Shown: piece after piece, positions 44,400 to 54,395 of the stretch
Numbering within the stretch: position 1 is the first letter of the stretch
How the letters are laid out: the number at the start of each line of letters is the position of its first letter
Assembly (NCBI RefSeq): GCF_003605405.2
Contig: NZ_QYTW02000024.1
Coordinates: 1 to 64,000 of the forward strand
Origin: Siminovitchia terrae
GTDB lineage: Bacteria > Bacillota > Bacilli > Bacillales > Bacillaceae_C
Direction of reading: 5' to 3'
DNA length: 64,000 nt
Position numbers and translations under genes: made by a program
The notes under the pieces: generated by a model
Told to the model about the DNA's origin: nothing
Seen by the model: only the letters and a program-made list of their open reading frames with translations
The model's database searches: none

Positions 44400-45377
44400 T
44401 TGAGAAATCGAATTTTCATTTCAATGGTTATGGCTCTACTGTTGTTGTTCACTTCCGCAGGTAGTGTCGCTGCTTCCACTATTACCTATCATCCGTCGCT
44501 CGTTCACAAGACAGGAAAAATGGCGTACGAGCATACAAAATATTTAACATATACTGTTGGCGCGCGTGTAGCAGGCTCTGCGAAAGAGGCAGAGGCAAGA
44601 GATTATGTTGACAGCCAGTTTAAGCGCATGGGTTATACTACCACTGTGCAGCCCTTTTCATATACCAGCAGGGGAGCAGTAGTCCATTCTTCTAACGTAA
44701 TTGCTTATAAGAAAGGGAAATCCAGCAAGGAAATTATCGTAGGAGCACATTATGATTCTGTTGCTGTTGGTAAGGGATCAGACGACAATGCATCCGGTGT
44801 TGGTGTAATGCTCGAAGTGGCTGAGGTATTGAAGAAAATCAACACGCCCTACTCTATTAAATTTATTGCATTTGGTGCAGAAGAAGCAGGGCTGAAAGGA
44901 TCAAGTTACTATGCCAACCAAATGAATGCTCAAGAGATTGAGAATACGGTTGGAATGATTAATTTGGACAGCCTTGCTGTTGGTGATTATATGTATGTGT
45001 ATGGCAACGCTGGAGATAAAGGCTTCATTAGGGATCAGGCGCTAAAAATTGCAGAAAAGAAAAAGCTCGCTATTGGAACGAACTCTGGGTTAAACCCGGA
45101 TTATCCAGCTGGAACGACAGGAGACTGGAGTGACCATGCGCCATTTAAGCGACTTGGAATCCCGTATGGTTATTTTGAAGCAACCAACTGGGAAGCTGGG
45201 GACATGGATGGCTACACCCAAACGGTTAAACATGGCGGAGTGTGGCATACGCAAAATGATACTTTGGAATTTATAGAAAGAGAGTTCCCTGGTAGAGTTG
45301 AGGAACATCTAGAGACATTTAGCCAAGCATTAACAGAGCTCTTAAAATTCTTTGGAAAGACAAGCACATCTAAATAA
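44400..45377 (+). CDS. Exported M28 family metallopeptidase
   Basis: 325 residues. Signal peptide 1-25 (VAAS). The di-zinc site is seen in GAHYDS (H117), DDNASG (D129), GAEEAG (E161/E162), NLDS and the late SDHAPF. M28 enzymes remove N-terminal amino acids from peptides. It lacks the PA insert that the second M28 gene has. The start is TTG 44400 with AGGAGA upstream. It has a compact terminator shared with bioY. Confidence 0.9.
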   Translation: MRNRIFISMVMALLLLFTSAGSVAASTITYHPSLVHKTGKMAYEHTKYLTYTVGARVAGSAKEAEARDYVDSQFKRMGYTTTVQPFSYTSRGAVVHSSNVIAYKKGKSSKEIIVGAHYDSVAVGKGSDDNASGVGVMLEVAEVLKKINTPYSIKFIAFGAEEAGLKGSSYYANQMNAQEIENTVGMINLDSLAVGDYMYVYGNAGDKGFIRDQALKIAEKKKLAIGTNSGLNPDYPAGTTGDWSDHAPFKRLGIPYGYFEATNWEAGDMDGYTQTVKHGGVWHTQNDTLEFIEREFPGRVEEHLETFSQALTELLKFFGKTSTSK

Positions 45378-45415
45378 CAGAAAAAAAGTCAGCGGCTTAT
45401 GCTGACTTTTTTTCT
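45378..45415. terminator. Bidirectional terminator M28 gene / bioY
   Basis: AGAAAAAAAGTCAGC/GCTGACTTTTTTTCT around a GGCTTAT loop. A T7 run is present in both directions and the hairpin overlaps the end of bioY. Confidence 0.9.
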
Positions 45416-45966
45416 GTAAATAAAATATTGGCGCTAGCCAACCGATTCCTTACTAATACCCCAATCCATGAAGCAAGTGCCGCTTTAATCAACCCTACAA
45501 CGATGAATTGAGGAGCAAATCCTCCGAGAAGGGCTGCGCCCCAGCTCAAGTCAGCAGCGACCTTTAACCAGGCCGCTCCGAAGCTCAATGTAATCAGCAT
45601 GCCTATTGTGTTGGCCGCCATGGCATTGACAAAGTTAAAGGATGTTCTCTCCAAATACCATCCGATGACAAAAGCGGCCGGGATGAACCCGACGATGAAA
45701 CCTCCTGTTGGTCCAACAACGACGGAAACTCCTGCAGAAAAACCTGCAAATACAGGAATGCCGACTGCACCAAGTAATATGTAAAGAAGAACAGAGATTG
45801 TACCATAAGTTGATCCCAAAATTGTTGCGGCTAATCCGATAGCCAGCGTCTGTCCTGTAATTGGAACGAGCGGTAATGGGATGGTGACTTGAGCCAATAT
45901 CCCGATAATGGCTGCAAATAGCGCGGTTATAATCATTATTCTTAGTTTTTGCTGTTCTTGAAGCAT
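45397..45966 (-). CDS. bioY: Biotin transporter BioY
   Basis: 189 residues, six membrane helices, the substrate-binding S component of ECF biotin transport. GQTLAIGLAATILGS, LLGAVGIPVFAGFSAG and GPTGGFIVGF are the BioY signature segments. GGAGGGCC precedes the ATG. No ECF ATPase or T component is nearby, so it would use the shared EcfAA'T module. A BirA operator lies directly upstream. Confidence 0.93.
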   Translation of the reverse strand: MLQEQQKLRIMIITALFAAIIGILAQVTIPLPLVPITGQTLAIGLAATILGSTYGTISVLLYILLGAVGIPVFAGFSAGVSVVVGPTGGFIVGFIPAAFVIGWYLERTSFNFVNAMAANTIGMLITLSFGAAWLKVAADLSWGAALLGGFAPQFIVVGLIKAALASWIGVLVRNRLASANILFTEKKSA

Positions 45967-45979
45967 ATTGGCCCTCCGT

Positions 45980-46009
45980 TTGTTAACTTTTATTTATTGT
46001 GGTTAACAA
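45980..46009 (-). promoter_or_regulatory. BirA operator of bioY
   Basis: TTGTTAAC, 14-nt spacer, GTTAACAA: the exact dyad bound by biotin repressor BirA in Firmicutes. It starts 14 bp before the bioY start codon, so biotin sufficiency should shut the gene off. Confidence 0.92.
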
Positions 46010-46204
46010 TACTAATTTATTATTAAATGGCCAATTTGTCAAACTATTTTTCCAACTCTTTTGTAGGAAACGAGTGAGAGGTAAGTCATGCTTTTTTTAA
46101 AAGTTAATAGGTGAAAGGATTCATTTTACTTGTACGAGAAAGGAAAGAAAATATAAAGAGAGAATATAGTTTTGTGAATCGAAATAATCAAGGAGGTAAT
46201 AGAT

Positions 46205-47548
46205 TTGAAAAAAGGAAGAAAGAGATTTTCCCTTTTCCTCTCAGTACTTTTATTAACCTCTAGTTTTTATTTTTTTTCTACAGAAACGGCGTTTGTTCAG
46301 GCGGCGCCGGAAAAAGCGAATCCGAGCTCCAAGGCGTTTGATCAAAAAGTCATCGCAAGAGTTGACTCAGAACGAATATATAAGGATATCCACTATCTCT
46401 CTGAAACCATCGGGCCAAGGGTAACCGGAACGAAGCAGGAGAAGCAGGCAGTAGAGTTTATTAAGAAACGGCTCAAATCGTATGGATACAAGGTTGAAAC
46501 GCAGGAATTCAGTATTCCTGATCAAATGATCGGCAATTTAACAGCAGGCGGAAAGCAAATTGACATCAATATACCGGCAGGTTCCGCCGCAACGGCAAAA
46601 GAGGGGCTGATTGCAGAATTATATGATGCAAAGCTCGGAAGTCCAGAAGATTTTACAGCGGAAGCAGCTGGTAAAATTGCTCTTATTTCCAGAGGGGAAT
46701 TTACCTTCCAAGAAAAAGTCGCAAATGCAGTGGCCGCTGGGGCGGCAGGTGTGCTTATTTATGATAATAGTGATCAGTCAGCTCCTTTAAATCCATCCAT
46801 CGGTGGGGAAACAACAATTCCAGTAGGCGGAATATCAAAAGCAAGCGGGCTTTCTTTGCTGAAAGATTTTGCCTTGCAAGGGAAAACAGTAACATTTACA
46901 GTTGAAAAGCTAGGAAGTGCCACATCACACAATATTATTGCGACAAGGGCGCCTAAAAAAGGCTCGAACCATGATATCGTTCATGTATCGGCTCACATGG
47001 ACAGCGTTCCATTTGCCCCGGGAGCGAACGATAACGCTTCAGGAACTTCGGTTGCCTTAGAACTCGCACGCATTCTGAAAAGCTATCCTATTGATAAGGA
47101 ATTGCGCTTTGTCTTTGTTGGTGCGGAAGAGATTGGACTCGTCGGCTCAGAGTATTACGTCAGCCAATTGAGCCAAGACGAGATTAATCGAAGCATTGCG
47201 AATTTTAACATGGATATGGTCGGAACGGATTGGGATAAGGCCACAGCGATCTTTATGAACGCGGTCGACGGAAAAGCAAACATTGTGAGCGATACGGCCT
47301 TGGCAACAGCAAAAAGAATTGGCACGCCATCTGAGTTGATATTATATCAGCGCGGGTCATCAGACCATGTATCCTTCCATGATGCAGGCATACCGGCGAT
47401 TAACTTCATCAGGCGGGAGCCGGGAACGGCGAACCTGGAGCCGTATTATCACACGCCGCAGGACACGATCGAACATATCAGCAAAGAGCGTCTGCAAGAG
47501 GCAGGGGAGCTTGTTGGAGCTTCAGTCTACAGCTTAATAAGAAAGTGA
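46205..47548 (+). CDS. ywaD: Exported M28 aminopeptidase with PA domain (YwaD-like)
   Basis: 447 residues. Signal peptide 1-34 (VQAA). The M28 domain is split by a protease-associated (PA) insert (about 115-240, GKIALISRGEFTFQEKVANAVAAGAAG). Zinc ligands are in SAHMDS, GANDNASG, GAEEIGL, NMDMVG and the late YYHTPQDT. Length and layout match B. subtilis YwaD, a double-zinc aminopeptidase. The start is TTG with AAGGAGG upstream. Confidence 0.92.
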   Translation: MKKGRKRFSLFLSVLLLTSSFYFFSTETAFVQAAPEKANPSSKAFDQKVIARVDSERIYKDIHYLSETIGPRVTGTKQEKQAVEFIKKRLKSYGYKVETQEFSIPDQMIGNLTAGGKQIDINIPAGSAATAKEGLIAELYDAKLGSPEDFTAEAAGKIALISRGEFTFQEKVANAVAAGAAGVLIYDNSDQSAPLNPSIGGETTIPVGGISKASGLSLLKDFALQGKTVTFTVEKLGSATSHNIIATRAPKKGSNHDIVHVSAHMDSVPFAPGANDNASGTSVALELARILKSYPIDKELRFVFVGAEEIGLVGSEYYVSQLSQDEINRSIANFNMDMVGTDWDKATAIFMNAVDGKANIVSDTALATAKRIGTPSELILYQRGSSDHVSFHDAGIPAINFIRREPGTANLEPYYHTPQDTIEHISKERLQEAGELVGASVYSLIRK

Positions 47549-47555
47549 AAGTAAA

Positions 47556-47592
47556 ACAGAAGCCGCTGCATAACGGCTTCTGTTACTTTTTT
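47556..47592 (+). terminator. Terminator of the YwaD-like gene
   Basis: ACAGAAGCCG/CGGCTTCTGT with an 8-nt loop, followed by TACTTTTTT. Confidence 0.85.
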
Positions 47593-47646
47593 AAAAGATA
47601 AAGAGTATAAAATAGGCAAAGTTTTCGATTCAAGAATCATGTGTAA

Positions 47647-48098
47647 TGTCTAGCTCCGACGCACAGGAAGTACAAAATGCAGGCTCAAGCAGCGACAGGA
47701 CGTCGCTGCTTGAGCCTGCCGACGGACAGGACTTCCTAGTGCCGCCGTTACCGCAGGATGTGGCGGTTTTAGGTGTTCAGCGCTACCAGCTCGAGGTCAC
47801 AAGCTGCAAGGAAGATAATTCAGGATGATTGTGCTCTTGCAGCATAACGTATTCGAGGAAGCGCATGTTTCCCCTGGGTGTAAAGCCGCATGAAGCCAAT
47901 TCGGTGATGTTTGTCACGATGTTATTACTTGCCAACAAGCAGCGTCGAATCTTCGTCAGCTCTGTCGCTCACATCCTAACGCACTACAGTACGCTCCGGT
48001 GTTCGCTTCATCGCTTCTTTGTTGTGGTGGCTGAAAAGATGCCTCCTTGTAATTCGTCTTGTGCTTGTTGCCTAAGGCTGCGCGCCTTGAGCTTTTCT
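47647..48098. repeat. Block-repeat family with cruciform, copy at 47.7 kb
   Basis: It starts TGTCTAGCTCC like the units at 55.3 and 58.2-58.8 kb. It contains a cruciform with 18-bp perfect arms (47679-47696 and 47702-47719) around AGGAC, and later CCTAGTGCC, GCCGCAGGATGTGGCG-like segments and CTCGAGGTCACAAG shared with those units. From about 47830 to 48098 the sequence is G+C-rich and partly repeat-like, with no gene. Confidence 0.65.
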
Positions 48099-49346
48099 TT
48101 AAAGATTAATTTTTATGCATTTTTTCAAAGCATCTATAAATCGTTCACATTCTTCCAGTGTGTTATATGGAGATAGGCCAACCCTAAGCCAGCCGTCATA
48201 TTTCATCACATCCAATTTATTGGCAAGCTGGTAGGCGTAAAAGTTTCCATTGGCAGCCAAAATGGAGTGCTCATCTGCAAGATACTTACTGATTTTACTT
48301 GAAAGAATTCCGTCAATGACAAACGAAATTGTAGGTGTCGAAAGGATATGGCTTGCAGGAGTGAACAGTTCTATATCTTCGATTTTTGAGAGTTCCTCTT
48401 TTAAAAATGAGGCCATTTTTTGTTCATGCTGTTCAAATAACTCATAGGCATTTACAATTCTTTGTCTCTTTGACTCTCCTTCTCCAAGGCTTTCAATAAA
48501 TTCAACTACACCGATCATGGCGGCAATCCCTTCGTGATTCTGTGTACCTGTTTCCATGGAAGAAGGGGCTTCGTCATGTGCAGGTATCAATTTATACGGC
48601 TTATAGTTGGAAAATAACTCAGGGTCCATGGAAGCGAATCCAATATGCGGGCCAAAAACCTTATATCCTGAGCCCAATACCAAGTCTGCTGCCAGTTTTT
48701 TTTGGTCTACTGCGATATGGGGGACTGCCTGGACTGCATCTATAACTGTGAGTGCTCCTACAGTTTTGGCTGCTTCTATGTATGGCTTGACATTGTTGAT
48801 GGTGCCGACTCCGTTGGATGCAAGTCCAAGGAACACAGCTCTTGTTTTGGGATGGATCATCGTTTCAATGAAGGCTTCGTCTAATTTAAGGGAATTGACA
48901 TCCACCGGAATCCTTTGGACAGTCATACCTTTTTCTTTGGCAATCTGAACCCATGGGTCAACATTGGCTGAGTGATCCATTTCTGTGACGAGAATTTCCT
49001 CTCCGGCTTTCCAGTCCCGCGCAATCATCCTGGAAATCGCGTAGGCGAGCGATGTCATGTTAGCTCCGAAAAAGACGCCGTCATCATATCCGTTTATAAG
49101 GGCGGCAACTTCCGCTCTTGCGAGAGCTAGAATGGCTTCCGTCTCTTCACTCGTCGCAAAGAGGCCATCCCGATTTGCCATCCCGTTTTCAATATAATCC
49201 ATCATTCGTTGGATCGCCGGCTGACACATTTGTGTGCCTCCGGGTCCATCAAAATAAACCACTTGTTTGCCTCGATATGTCCGATTCAATGCAGGGAATT
49301 GATCGCGTATGTTTGTCATGGTCACTTTATTTTTGAGATTTTGCAC
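48099..49346 (-). CDS. Cysteine-desulfurase-like class V aminotransferase
   Basis: 415 residues, PLP enzyme of aminotransferase class V. The N-terminus YFDGPGGTQ, the cofactor site DAVQAVPH and PLP-lysine motif GSGYKVFGPH are visible; MDHSANVDPW is the His stacking segment. The annotated group is cysteine desulfurase-like, but no Fe-S assembly gene is nearby and the active-site cysteine loop of NifS/SufS cannot be pinpointed. The start is GTG 49346 with AGGAGG 7 nt upstream. Substrate unknown. Confidence 0.82.
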   Translation of the reverse strand: MQNLKNKVTMTNIRDQFPALNRTYRGKQVVYFDGPGGTQMCQPAIQRMMDYIENGMANRDGLFATSEETEAILALARAEVAALINGYDDGVFFGANMTSLAYAISRMIARDWKAGEEILVTEMDHSANVDPWVQIAKEKGMTVQRIPVDVNSLKLDEAFIETMIHPKTRAVFLGLASNGVGTINNVKPYIEAAKTVGALTVIDAVQAVPHIAVDQKKLAADLVLGSGYKVFGPHIGFASMDPELFSNYKPYKLIPAHDEAPSSMETGTQNHEGIAAMIGVVEFIESLGEGESKRQRIVNAYELFEQHEQKMASFLKEELSKIEDIELFTPASHILSTPTISFVIDGILSSKISKYLADEHSILAANGNFYAYQLANKLDVMKYDGWLRVGLSPYNTLEECERFIDALKKCIKINL

Positions 49347-49992
49347 TTAGTTTCCTCCTTTTCTATCTGTTATTCTCATAGTAGCATGTTTTATTTATTT
49401 GTGTTAGAAAAATTTAAATAGTTAAATTATTAATGCGCGCATATAATAATGTGGAAAGATGAAATAATGTATTTTTCCATTTGCCAACTAAGCTGCCCCC
49501 GCAGAAACTGTAGCTTTCACTGTACTTCATCCCTTATTCTTGTTGATAGAATTACTATAAAGATATCTAAATTCATAAAGAGTGTAAAAAACTTTTATAA
49601 CAAACTTGTTGACCAAAAGTAGAGCGATATAATAACATATATAATTATATTGCATACATAAACAAGACCGAGGTGGTAAAAAGAATAATAGTTATTAATT
49701 TTGTAAGCGGTGGCAAAGTATTCTTGGGCATTGGAAATGCAAACGATAACAAAGAATGTTATTGATCTAGTTTACGTTATAGAAAAAGCTGTTAAGTCTA
49801 CTTCAATTTGTATTGAAGTCATTTTTAAAGCAATTAAATGAAATGACGTTTCAAATAATGAAACAATAATGTTTCGCATGCAAGCATGAGCAACGAGGGC
49901 AACTATGGAGCTTGAATTGATTGGGTTCTCTATCTTGTCCCTGCTAAACCAAAGCGTCGTTTTACAACAATTTAAGAATCTGGGGGACAGTT
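49347..49992. other. Regulatory stretch before the symporter operon
   Basis: No gene. A hairpin ACTTCAAT/ATTGAAGT with a T-rich tail is at 49800-49825. A weak sigma-54-like element GGGCATTGGAAATGCAA (GG at 49727-49728, GC at 49739-49740, the required 10-nt gap) lies about 250 bp before the symporter. TATAAT-like AT-rich boxes near 49628 are the alternative promoter. Confidence 0.4.
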
Positions 49993-51252
49993 ATGTTAAG
50001 ACTATGGAAGTGGTATTATGAAAAGTCATTTATATTAAAAATAACTGTTGGTTTTTTATTAGGGATTATCATTGGGCTTATTTTTGGACCCGCAGCAGGT
50101 GTATTATCACCTTTGGGTGATCTTTTCTTAAGGTTGCTCAAAATGATTGTTGTTCCGTTAATCTTGTTTACATTAATCGTGTCTGTAAATCACTCCAATC
50201 CAAAGGAATTGGGAAGGATTGGCGGTAAGATTTTTCCTTACTATCTATTATCAACCGCTGTCGCGGTGTTTATTGGAATTGCGATTGCGAAGCTGATCAA
50301 TCCAGGAAAAGGCTTAAAAATGCCCGAAAACGCGACGTTAGATGTACCTGAAGCCCCATCCATGATAGATGTATTATTGCAAATCGTTCCTTCCAATATT
50401 TTTGAATCCATGGCAAATGGCGATATTTTAAGCATCGTGTTTGTGGCTCTCATTACTGGTTTTGCTATTTCATTTATGCGAAATTCAGCTGAGTCACAAA
50501 TGAAAGATTGGGGAAACATGCTGTTAAAGTTCACGGAGGCTGGAAGTGAGGTTACATTCCGTATCTTAAATGGTATTTTGCAATATGCCCCAATAGGTGT
50601 ACTTGGTATCACAGCTAACTCCATAGGAAATCAAGGAATGGAAACGCTTAGTTCCCTTGCAAAATATGTAGGCGCTTCCTATCTAGGAGTAGCAATACAA
50701 ATGTTTATTATCTTCCCGATCTTATTATTATTGTTCAGAGTCCCTGTTTTGAAATTTTTCATAAAAACACGCGAAGCAATCATGACTGCATTTGTCACCT
50801 GCAGCAGTTTAGGAACACTGCCTATCACGATTAAATCTGCATTAAACGCAGGGATTAGCCACAGGGTAGCCAACTTCACTTTACCGATTGGTGCAACCGT
50901 TAATATGAATGGATCAGCCATTCACTTTGGTGTCGGCGTTGTATTAGCCGCCGAAATCGTTGGGTATGATCTGACCATGGGAGCGATTGTAGCTATCATA
51001 TTGACAGGAACATTGGCATCGGTAGGAACAGCAGGTGTTCCAGGGGCAGGATTGATCGGGATGTCTATTGTCTTCACTCAAGCGGGTCTTCCTATTGAAA
51101 TTGTAGGGCTGACCGCCGGTGTAAATGTGATAACTGATATGGTTTTTACAATGTGTAATGTAACGGGTGACCTTGTCGGAGCAGCCGTTGTTGATAAGAC
51201 TGAAAATAAAAGTGAAAATGCAGATGCTGCTACCTTTCAAGACGTATCATAA
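49993..51252 (+). CDS. Dicarboxylate/amino acid:cation symporter (DAACS)
   Basis: 419 residues, about eight helices and two re-entrant loops. FVTCSSLGTLP is the serine-rich loop and GATVNMNGSA the binding-site motif of the GltP/DctA/TcyP family, with AGVPGAG near the second hairpin. It imports an acidic or neutral amino acid or dicarboxylate with Na+ or H+. The following aminotransferase argues for an amino acid. It is followed by two enzymes and an IclR regulator. Confidence 0.9.
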   Translation: MLRLWKWYYEKSFILKITVGFLLGIIIGLIFGPAAGVLSPLGDLFLRLLKMIVVPLILFTLIVSVNHSNPKELGRIGGKIFPYYLLSTAVAVFIGIAIAKLINPGKGLKMPENATLDVPEAPSMIDVLLQIVPSNIFESMANGDILSIVFVALITGFAISFMRNSAESQMKDWGNMLLKFTEAGSEVTFRILNGILQYAPIGVLGITANSIGNQGMETLSSLAKYVGASYLGVAIQMFIIFPILLLLFRVPVLKFFIKTREAIMTAFVTCSSLGTLPITIKSALNAGISHRVANFTLPIGATVNMNGSAIHFGVGVVLAAEIVGYDLTMGAIVAIILTGTLASVGTAGVPGAGLIGMSIVFTQAGLPIEIVGLTAGVNVITDMVFTMCNVTGDLVGAAVVDKTENKSENADAATFQDVS

Positions 51253-51335
51253 TGAAACTATTGATGAAATAAAATTGCATTGATTGGTTCCGCCCAACTG
51301 AATTTATATTTAAAAGGGGAAAGAGGGTTCATTAA

Positions 51336-52499
51336 GTGGAATTCTTATTAAGTAAAAAAGTGAAAAATGTGGAGATACCTACGCTCAGGAAATTTTTTAA
51401 CATGCTGGCCGATTATCCAGAAGTGATAAATCTTACAGTAGGGTTGCCTGATTTTCTGACGCCAGCGCATATTAAAGAAGCTGGTAAGGAAGCCATCGAT
51501 CATAATAAAACGACATATACAAACCAAGCAGGCATACTGGAATTAAGGAAAGCCGCCAGCGATTATGGAAGGATTAAGTATGGATTGGATTATGATCCTC
51601 AAAGTGAAATTATTATCACAAATGGAGCAAGTGAAGCCCTGGATATCAGCTTTAGAACGATATTGGAAGAGGGCAGTGAGGTTTTACTGCCGGCCCCGGT
51701 ATATCCGGGCTACGAAGCATTAGTTACTTTAAGTGGTGCTGTGCCAGTTTTTATGGATACCTCCCCGTATGATTTTAAGGTTACGCCGGAATTGTTGGAA
51801 AAACATATTACAGACAAAACAAGATGTCTTGTTTTGACAAATCCATCGAATCCGACGGGCGTATTGCTAAATGAAGAAGAATTAAAGGATATTGCCGCTT
51901 ATATCGAAGATAAAGATATCTTTGTCATTACTGATGAAATTTATAGTGAATTAACATATGGCAATCATTTTGTTTCCTTTGCGACATTGCCGCATATGCG
52001 GGATAGGACAATTGCGATTAATGGACTGTCTAAATCGCATGCGATGACGGGCTGGAGAGTTGGATTCACATATGCGCCTTCATATTTAACAGAACAAATG
52101 GAAAAGGTTCACTACTTTAATACAGTTTGCGCCAGTACGATCAGCCAATATGGGGCTCTAAAAGCCTTGACTGACGGAATAGACGATGCGATTGAGATGA
52201 AGAATGAATATGAAAGAAGAAAAGAATATACGTATATGCGGTTGAGGGATATGGGCCTTGAAACAGTTCATCCAGAAGGTGCCTTTTACATGTTTCCATC
52301 TATTAAACATTTAAAAATGAACTCTTATGACTTTGCAGTCAAAATGATAGATGAGGGGAAGGTAGGGGTTGTTCCAGGAAATGCCTTTTCCAAATTTGGA
52401 GAAGGGTATGTCAGAATCTCCTATGCGTATTCGATGGAGCATTTGGAAAAAGGGCTCGATCGGATGGAAGCTTTTATAACAAAGATTGACAATAGATAA
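51336..52499 (+). CDS. PatA-like class I/II aminotransferase
   Basis: 387 residues, fold type I PLP enzyme. NPSNPTG (cofactor loop), DEIYSELTY and the Schiff-base lysine in GLSKSHAMTGWR are seen, with a C-terminal VRISYAYS that binds the substrate carboxylate. It resembles B. subtilis aminotransferase A (PatA) along its length. Start is GTG 51336 with AGAGGG upstream. Context suggests that it removes the amino group from the amino acid brought in by the symporter. Confidence 0.85.
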   Translation: MEFLLSKKVKNVEIPTLRKFFNMLADYPEVINLTVGLPDFLTPAHIKEAGKEAIDHNKTTYTNQAGILELRKAASDYGRIKYGLDYDPQSEIIITNGASEALDISFRTILEEGSEVLLPAPVYPGYEALVTLSGAVPVFMDTSPYDFKVTPELLEKHITDKTRCLVLTNPSNPTGVLLNEEELKDIAAYIEDKDIFVITDEIYSELTYGNHFVSFATLPHMRDRTIAINGLSKSHAMTGWRVGFTYAPSYLTEQMEKVHYFNTVCASTISQYGALKALTDGIDDAIEMKNEYERRKEYTYMRLRDMGLETVHPEGAFYMFPSIKHLKMNSYDFAVKMIDEGKVGVVPGNAFSKFGEGYVRISYAYSMEHLEKGLDRMEAFITKIDNR

Positions 52500-52563
52500 T
52501 ATCCGATGGGTTAAATTTCTCGGCGATAATGCTTAATATTATGAAGAAAAGAGTGGAAGATAA

Positions 52564-54216
52564 ATGCTATCAGGTGGTCAAATAGTTGTTGAGGTAATGA
52601 AAAAAGAAGGAGTGCAAAAGGCATTTTGCGTACCCGGCGAGAGTTATTTAGGTGTAATTGATGCGCTTTATAAGCATCCTGAAATTGAGCTCATATCGAC
52701 CCGTCATGAGGGAGGAGCGTCATTCATGGCGGAAGCCTACGCAAAAGCTTCCGGAAAAGTAGGGGTTTGCATGGCGACAAGAGGTCCTGGTGCAACGAAC
52801 CTGTCAATCGGTCTTCATACAGCAATGCAGGATTCTACCCCTCTTGTTGCGTTAATTGGACAAGTAGAACGCCCGTTTAAAGGGAAGGAGGCATTCCAGG
52901 AGGTAGAATTCTCCGAATACTTCAGTCATCTTTGTAAATGGGCGGTGGAAATTGAGTCAGTGGAAAGAATTCCTGAAATACTCCATCGGGCTTTCTATAC
53001 AGCCCGTTCTGGCCGTCCGGGTCCTGTGGTTGTATCACTCCCACATGACATGCTGGAAGATACGATGGAATATGCAGAAGGGACCGTATATGATTATGAA
53101 GCTCCAGAGGCAAACGAAGAGATTGTAAAAAGAGTGCTCGAGAAACTTTACGAAGCTAAGCAGCCGATCGTTATTGCGGGCGGCGGCGTTATTGCATCAA
53201 AATCCTCGAAAGAACTTGCTCGTTTTGCCGAGTTGATGAATGTACCTGTAGCCACAGCTTTCCGCAGGTTCGATGCATTCCCTAATGATCATGTAAACTA
53301 CGCTGGCTGGCTTGGGTTTGGATCAGATAAAAAGCTTCTTAATTATATTAAAAATGCAGATGTTGTCCTGTCTATTGGCAATCGGTTCTCTCAAGTGACA
53401 ACCCAAGATTATACGTTGATTGGGGATCAGGCAGAAATTATCCAGGTCGATATCGATCAAAGTATGATTGGTAAGGCATATCCTGCGAAGCTGGGTGTCA
53501 TTTCCGATGCCAAACGGTTTTTGCAAAAGTGTCTGGATCTCATTAAGCCTGTGGAAGATGAGAAGAGAGAAAAGATCGTGAAAGATTGCCACGAAGCTTA
53601 TTTGCTTTCTTCTACCCCTCCGAAACTGACTGTGAACGCGAGTTATGCAGAAATGAACGCAGTCGTAGCCGAATTGCTGGGAGAAACGATGGAAAACACG
53701 ATTATTACAAGTGATGCTGGAAACTTTTTCGGCTGGATTTCTAAATACTTCCGTTTCACCAACGGAAATAGATATATCGGCCCAACCTCTGGTGCCATGG
53801 GCTACGGCCTTCCGGGTGCCATTGGAGCTAAAGTGGCATGTCCTGATAAAAGAGTGATTTCATTCTCTGGTGATGGCGGATTCATGATGACGATGCAAGA
53901 ACTTGAAACGGCTGTCCGTAATAACATTCCTGTCATAGCAATTGTAGTAAATAACAATATGTACGGAACAATACGTGCCCACCAGGAAAAACACTTCCCG
54001 CAAAGGGTTGTGGCCACAGGATTAACAAATCCGAATTTTGCAGACATGGCAAAGCTTTTTGGCTGTCATGGAGAACAAGTTAGAACCAATGAGGACTTTC
54101 TTCCTGCGTTTAGAAGAGCTGTTGACAGCGGGAAGCCGGCATTAATTGAAGTCATTACAGATCCAAAGCTCTTATCTGCAAGTGATGCAATGCAAAAAAC
54201 ACAGACAGCTCAATAA
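52564..54216 (+). CDS. ThDP-dependent enzyme (acetolactate synthase-like)
   Basis: 550 residues with the three domains of the ThDP decarboxylase/synthase family. The N-terminal catalytic Glu is in RHEGGASFMAEAYAK. The middle domain starts near 195. The C-terminal ThDP/Mg motif runs from GDGGF to NNNMYG. The C-terminal substrate residues differ from biosynthetic IlvB and no IlvN small subunit follows. After a transaminase, decarboxylation of a 2-oxo acid to an aldehyde is the logical reaction, but the substrate is not determined. Confidence 0.82.
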   Translation: MLSGGQIVVEVMKKEGVQKAFCVPGESYLGVIDALYKHPEIELISTRHEGGASFMAEAYAKASGKVGVCMATRGPGATNLSIGLHTAMQDSTPLVALIGQVERPFKGKEAFQEVEFSEYFSHLCKWAVEIESVERIPEILHRAFYTARSGRPGPVVVSLPHDMLEDTMEYAEGTVYDYEAPEANEEIVKRVLEKLYEAKQPIVIAGGGVIASKSSKELARFAELMNVPVATAFRRFDAFPNDHVNYAGWLGFGSDKKLLNYIKNADVVLSIGNRFSQVTTQDYTLIGDQAEIIQVDIDQSMIGKAYPAKLGVISDAKRFLQKCLDLIKPVEDEKREKIVKDCHEAYLLSSTPPKLTVNASYAEMNAVVAELLGETMENTIITSDAGNFFGWISKYFRFTNGNRYIGPTSGAMGYGLPGAIGAKVACPDKRVISFSGDGGFMMTMQELETAVRNNIPVIAIVVNNNMYGTIRAHQEKHFPQRVVATGLTNPNFADMAKLFGCHGEQVRTNEDFLPAFRRAVDSGKPALIEVITDPKLLSASDAMQKTQTAQ

Positions 54217-54238
54217 GTAATTTCATACAACAAAGATG

Positions 54239-54277
54239 CACCAAGTGGACAAAGAATGTCCACTTGGTGTTTTTTTA
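54239..54277 (+). terminator. Terminator of the symporter-aminotransferase-ThDP operon
   Basis: CACCAAGTGGACA/TGTCCACTTGGTG with a 5-nt loop and T7. Confidence 0.92.
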
Positions 54278-54395
54278 TACGGAGTGGTCCTTAATATTGT
54301 ATTAACACTGTGAAACTGCCTTGCATGTTTTTCGTGATATAATAATTAAACTGACTTTGTAGAACGTTTTTAATGTTTTCAGAAGGAGGGGTTCC

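Noticed and set aside
47646-48176. Frames in the G+C-rich repeat at 47.7-48.1 kb
   Set aside because: They read through cruciform arms and into the antisense of the class V aminotransferase.
51336-54216. Taurine pathway (Tpa plus Xsc)
   Set aside because: The aminotransferase is PatA-like (class I/II), not the class III type of Tpa, and no phosphotransacetylase gene is adjacent.
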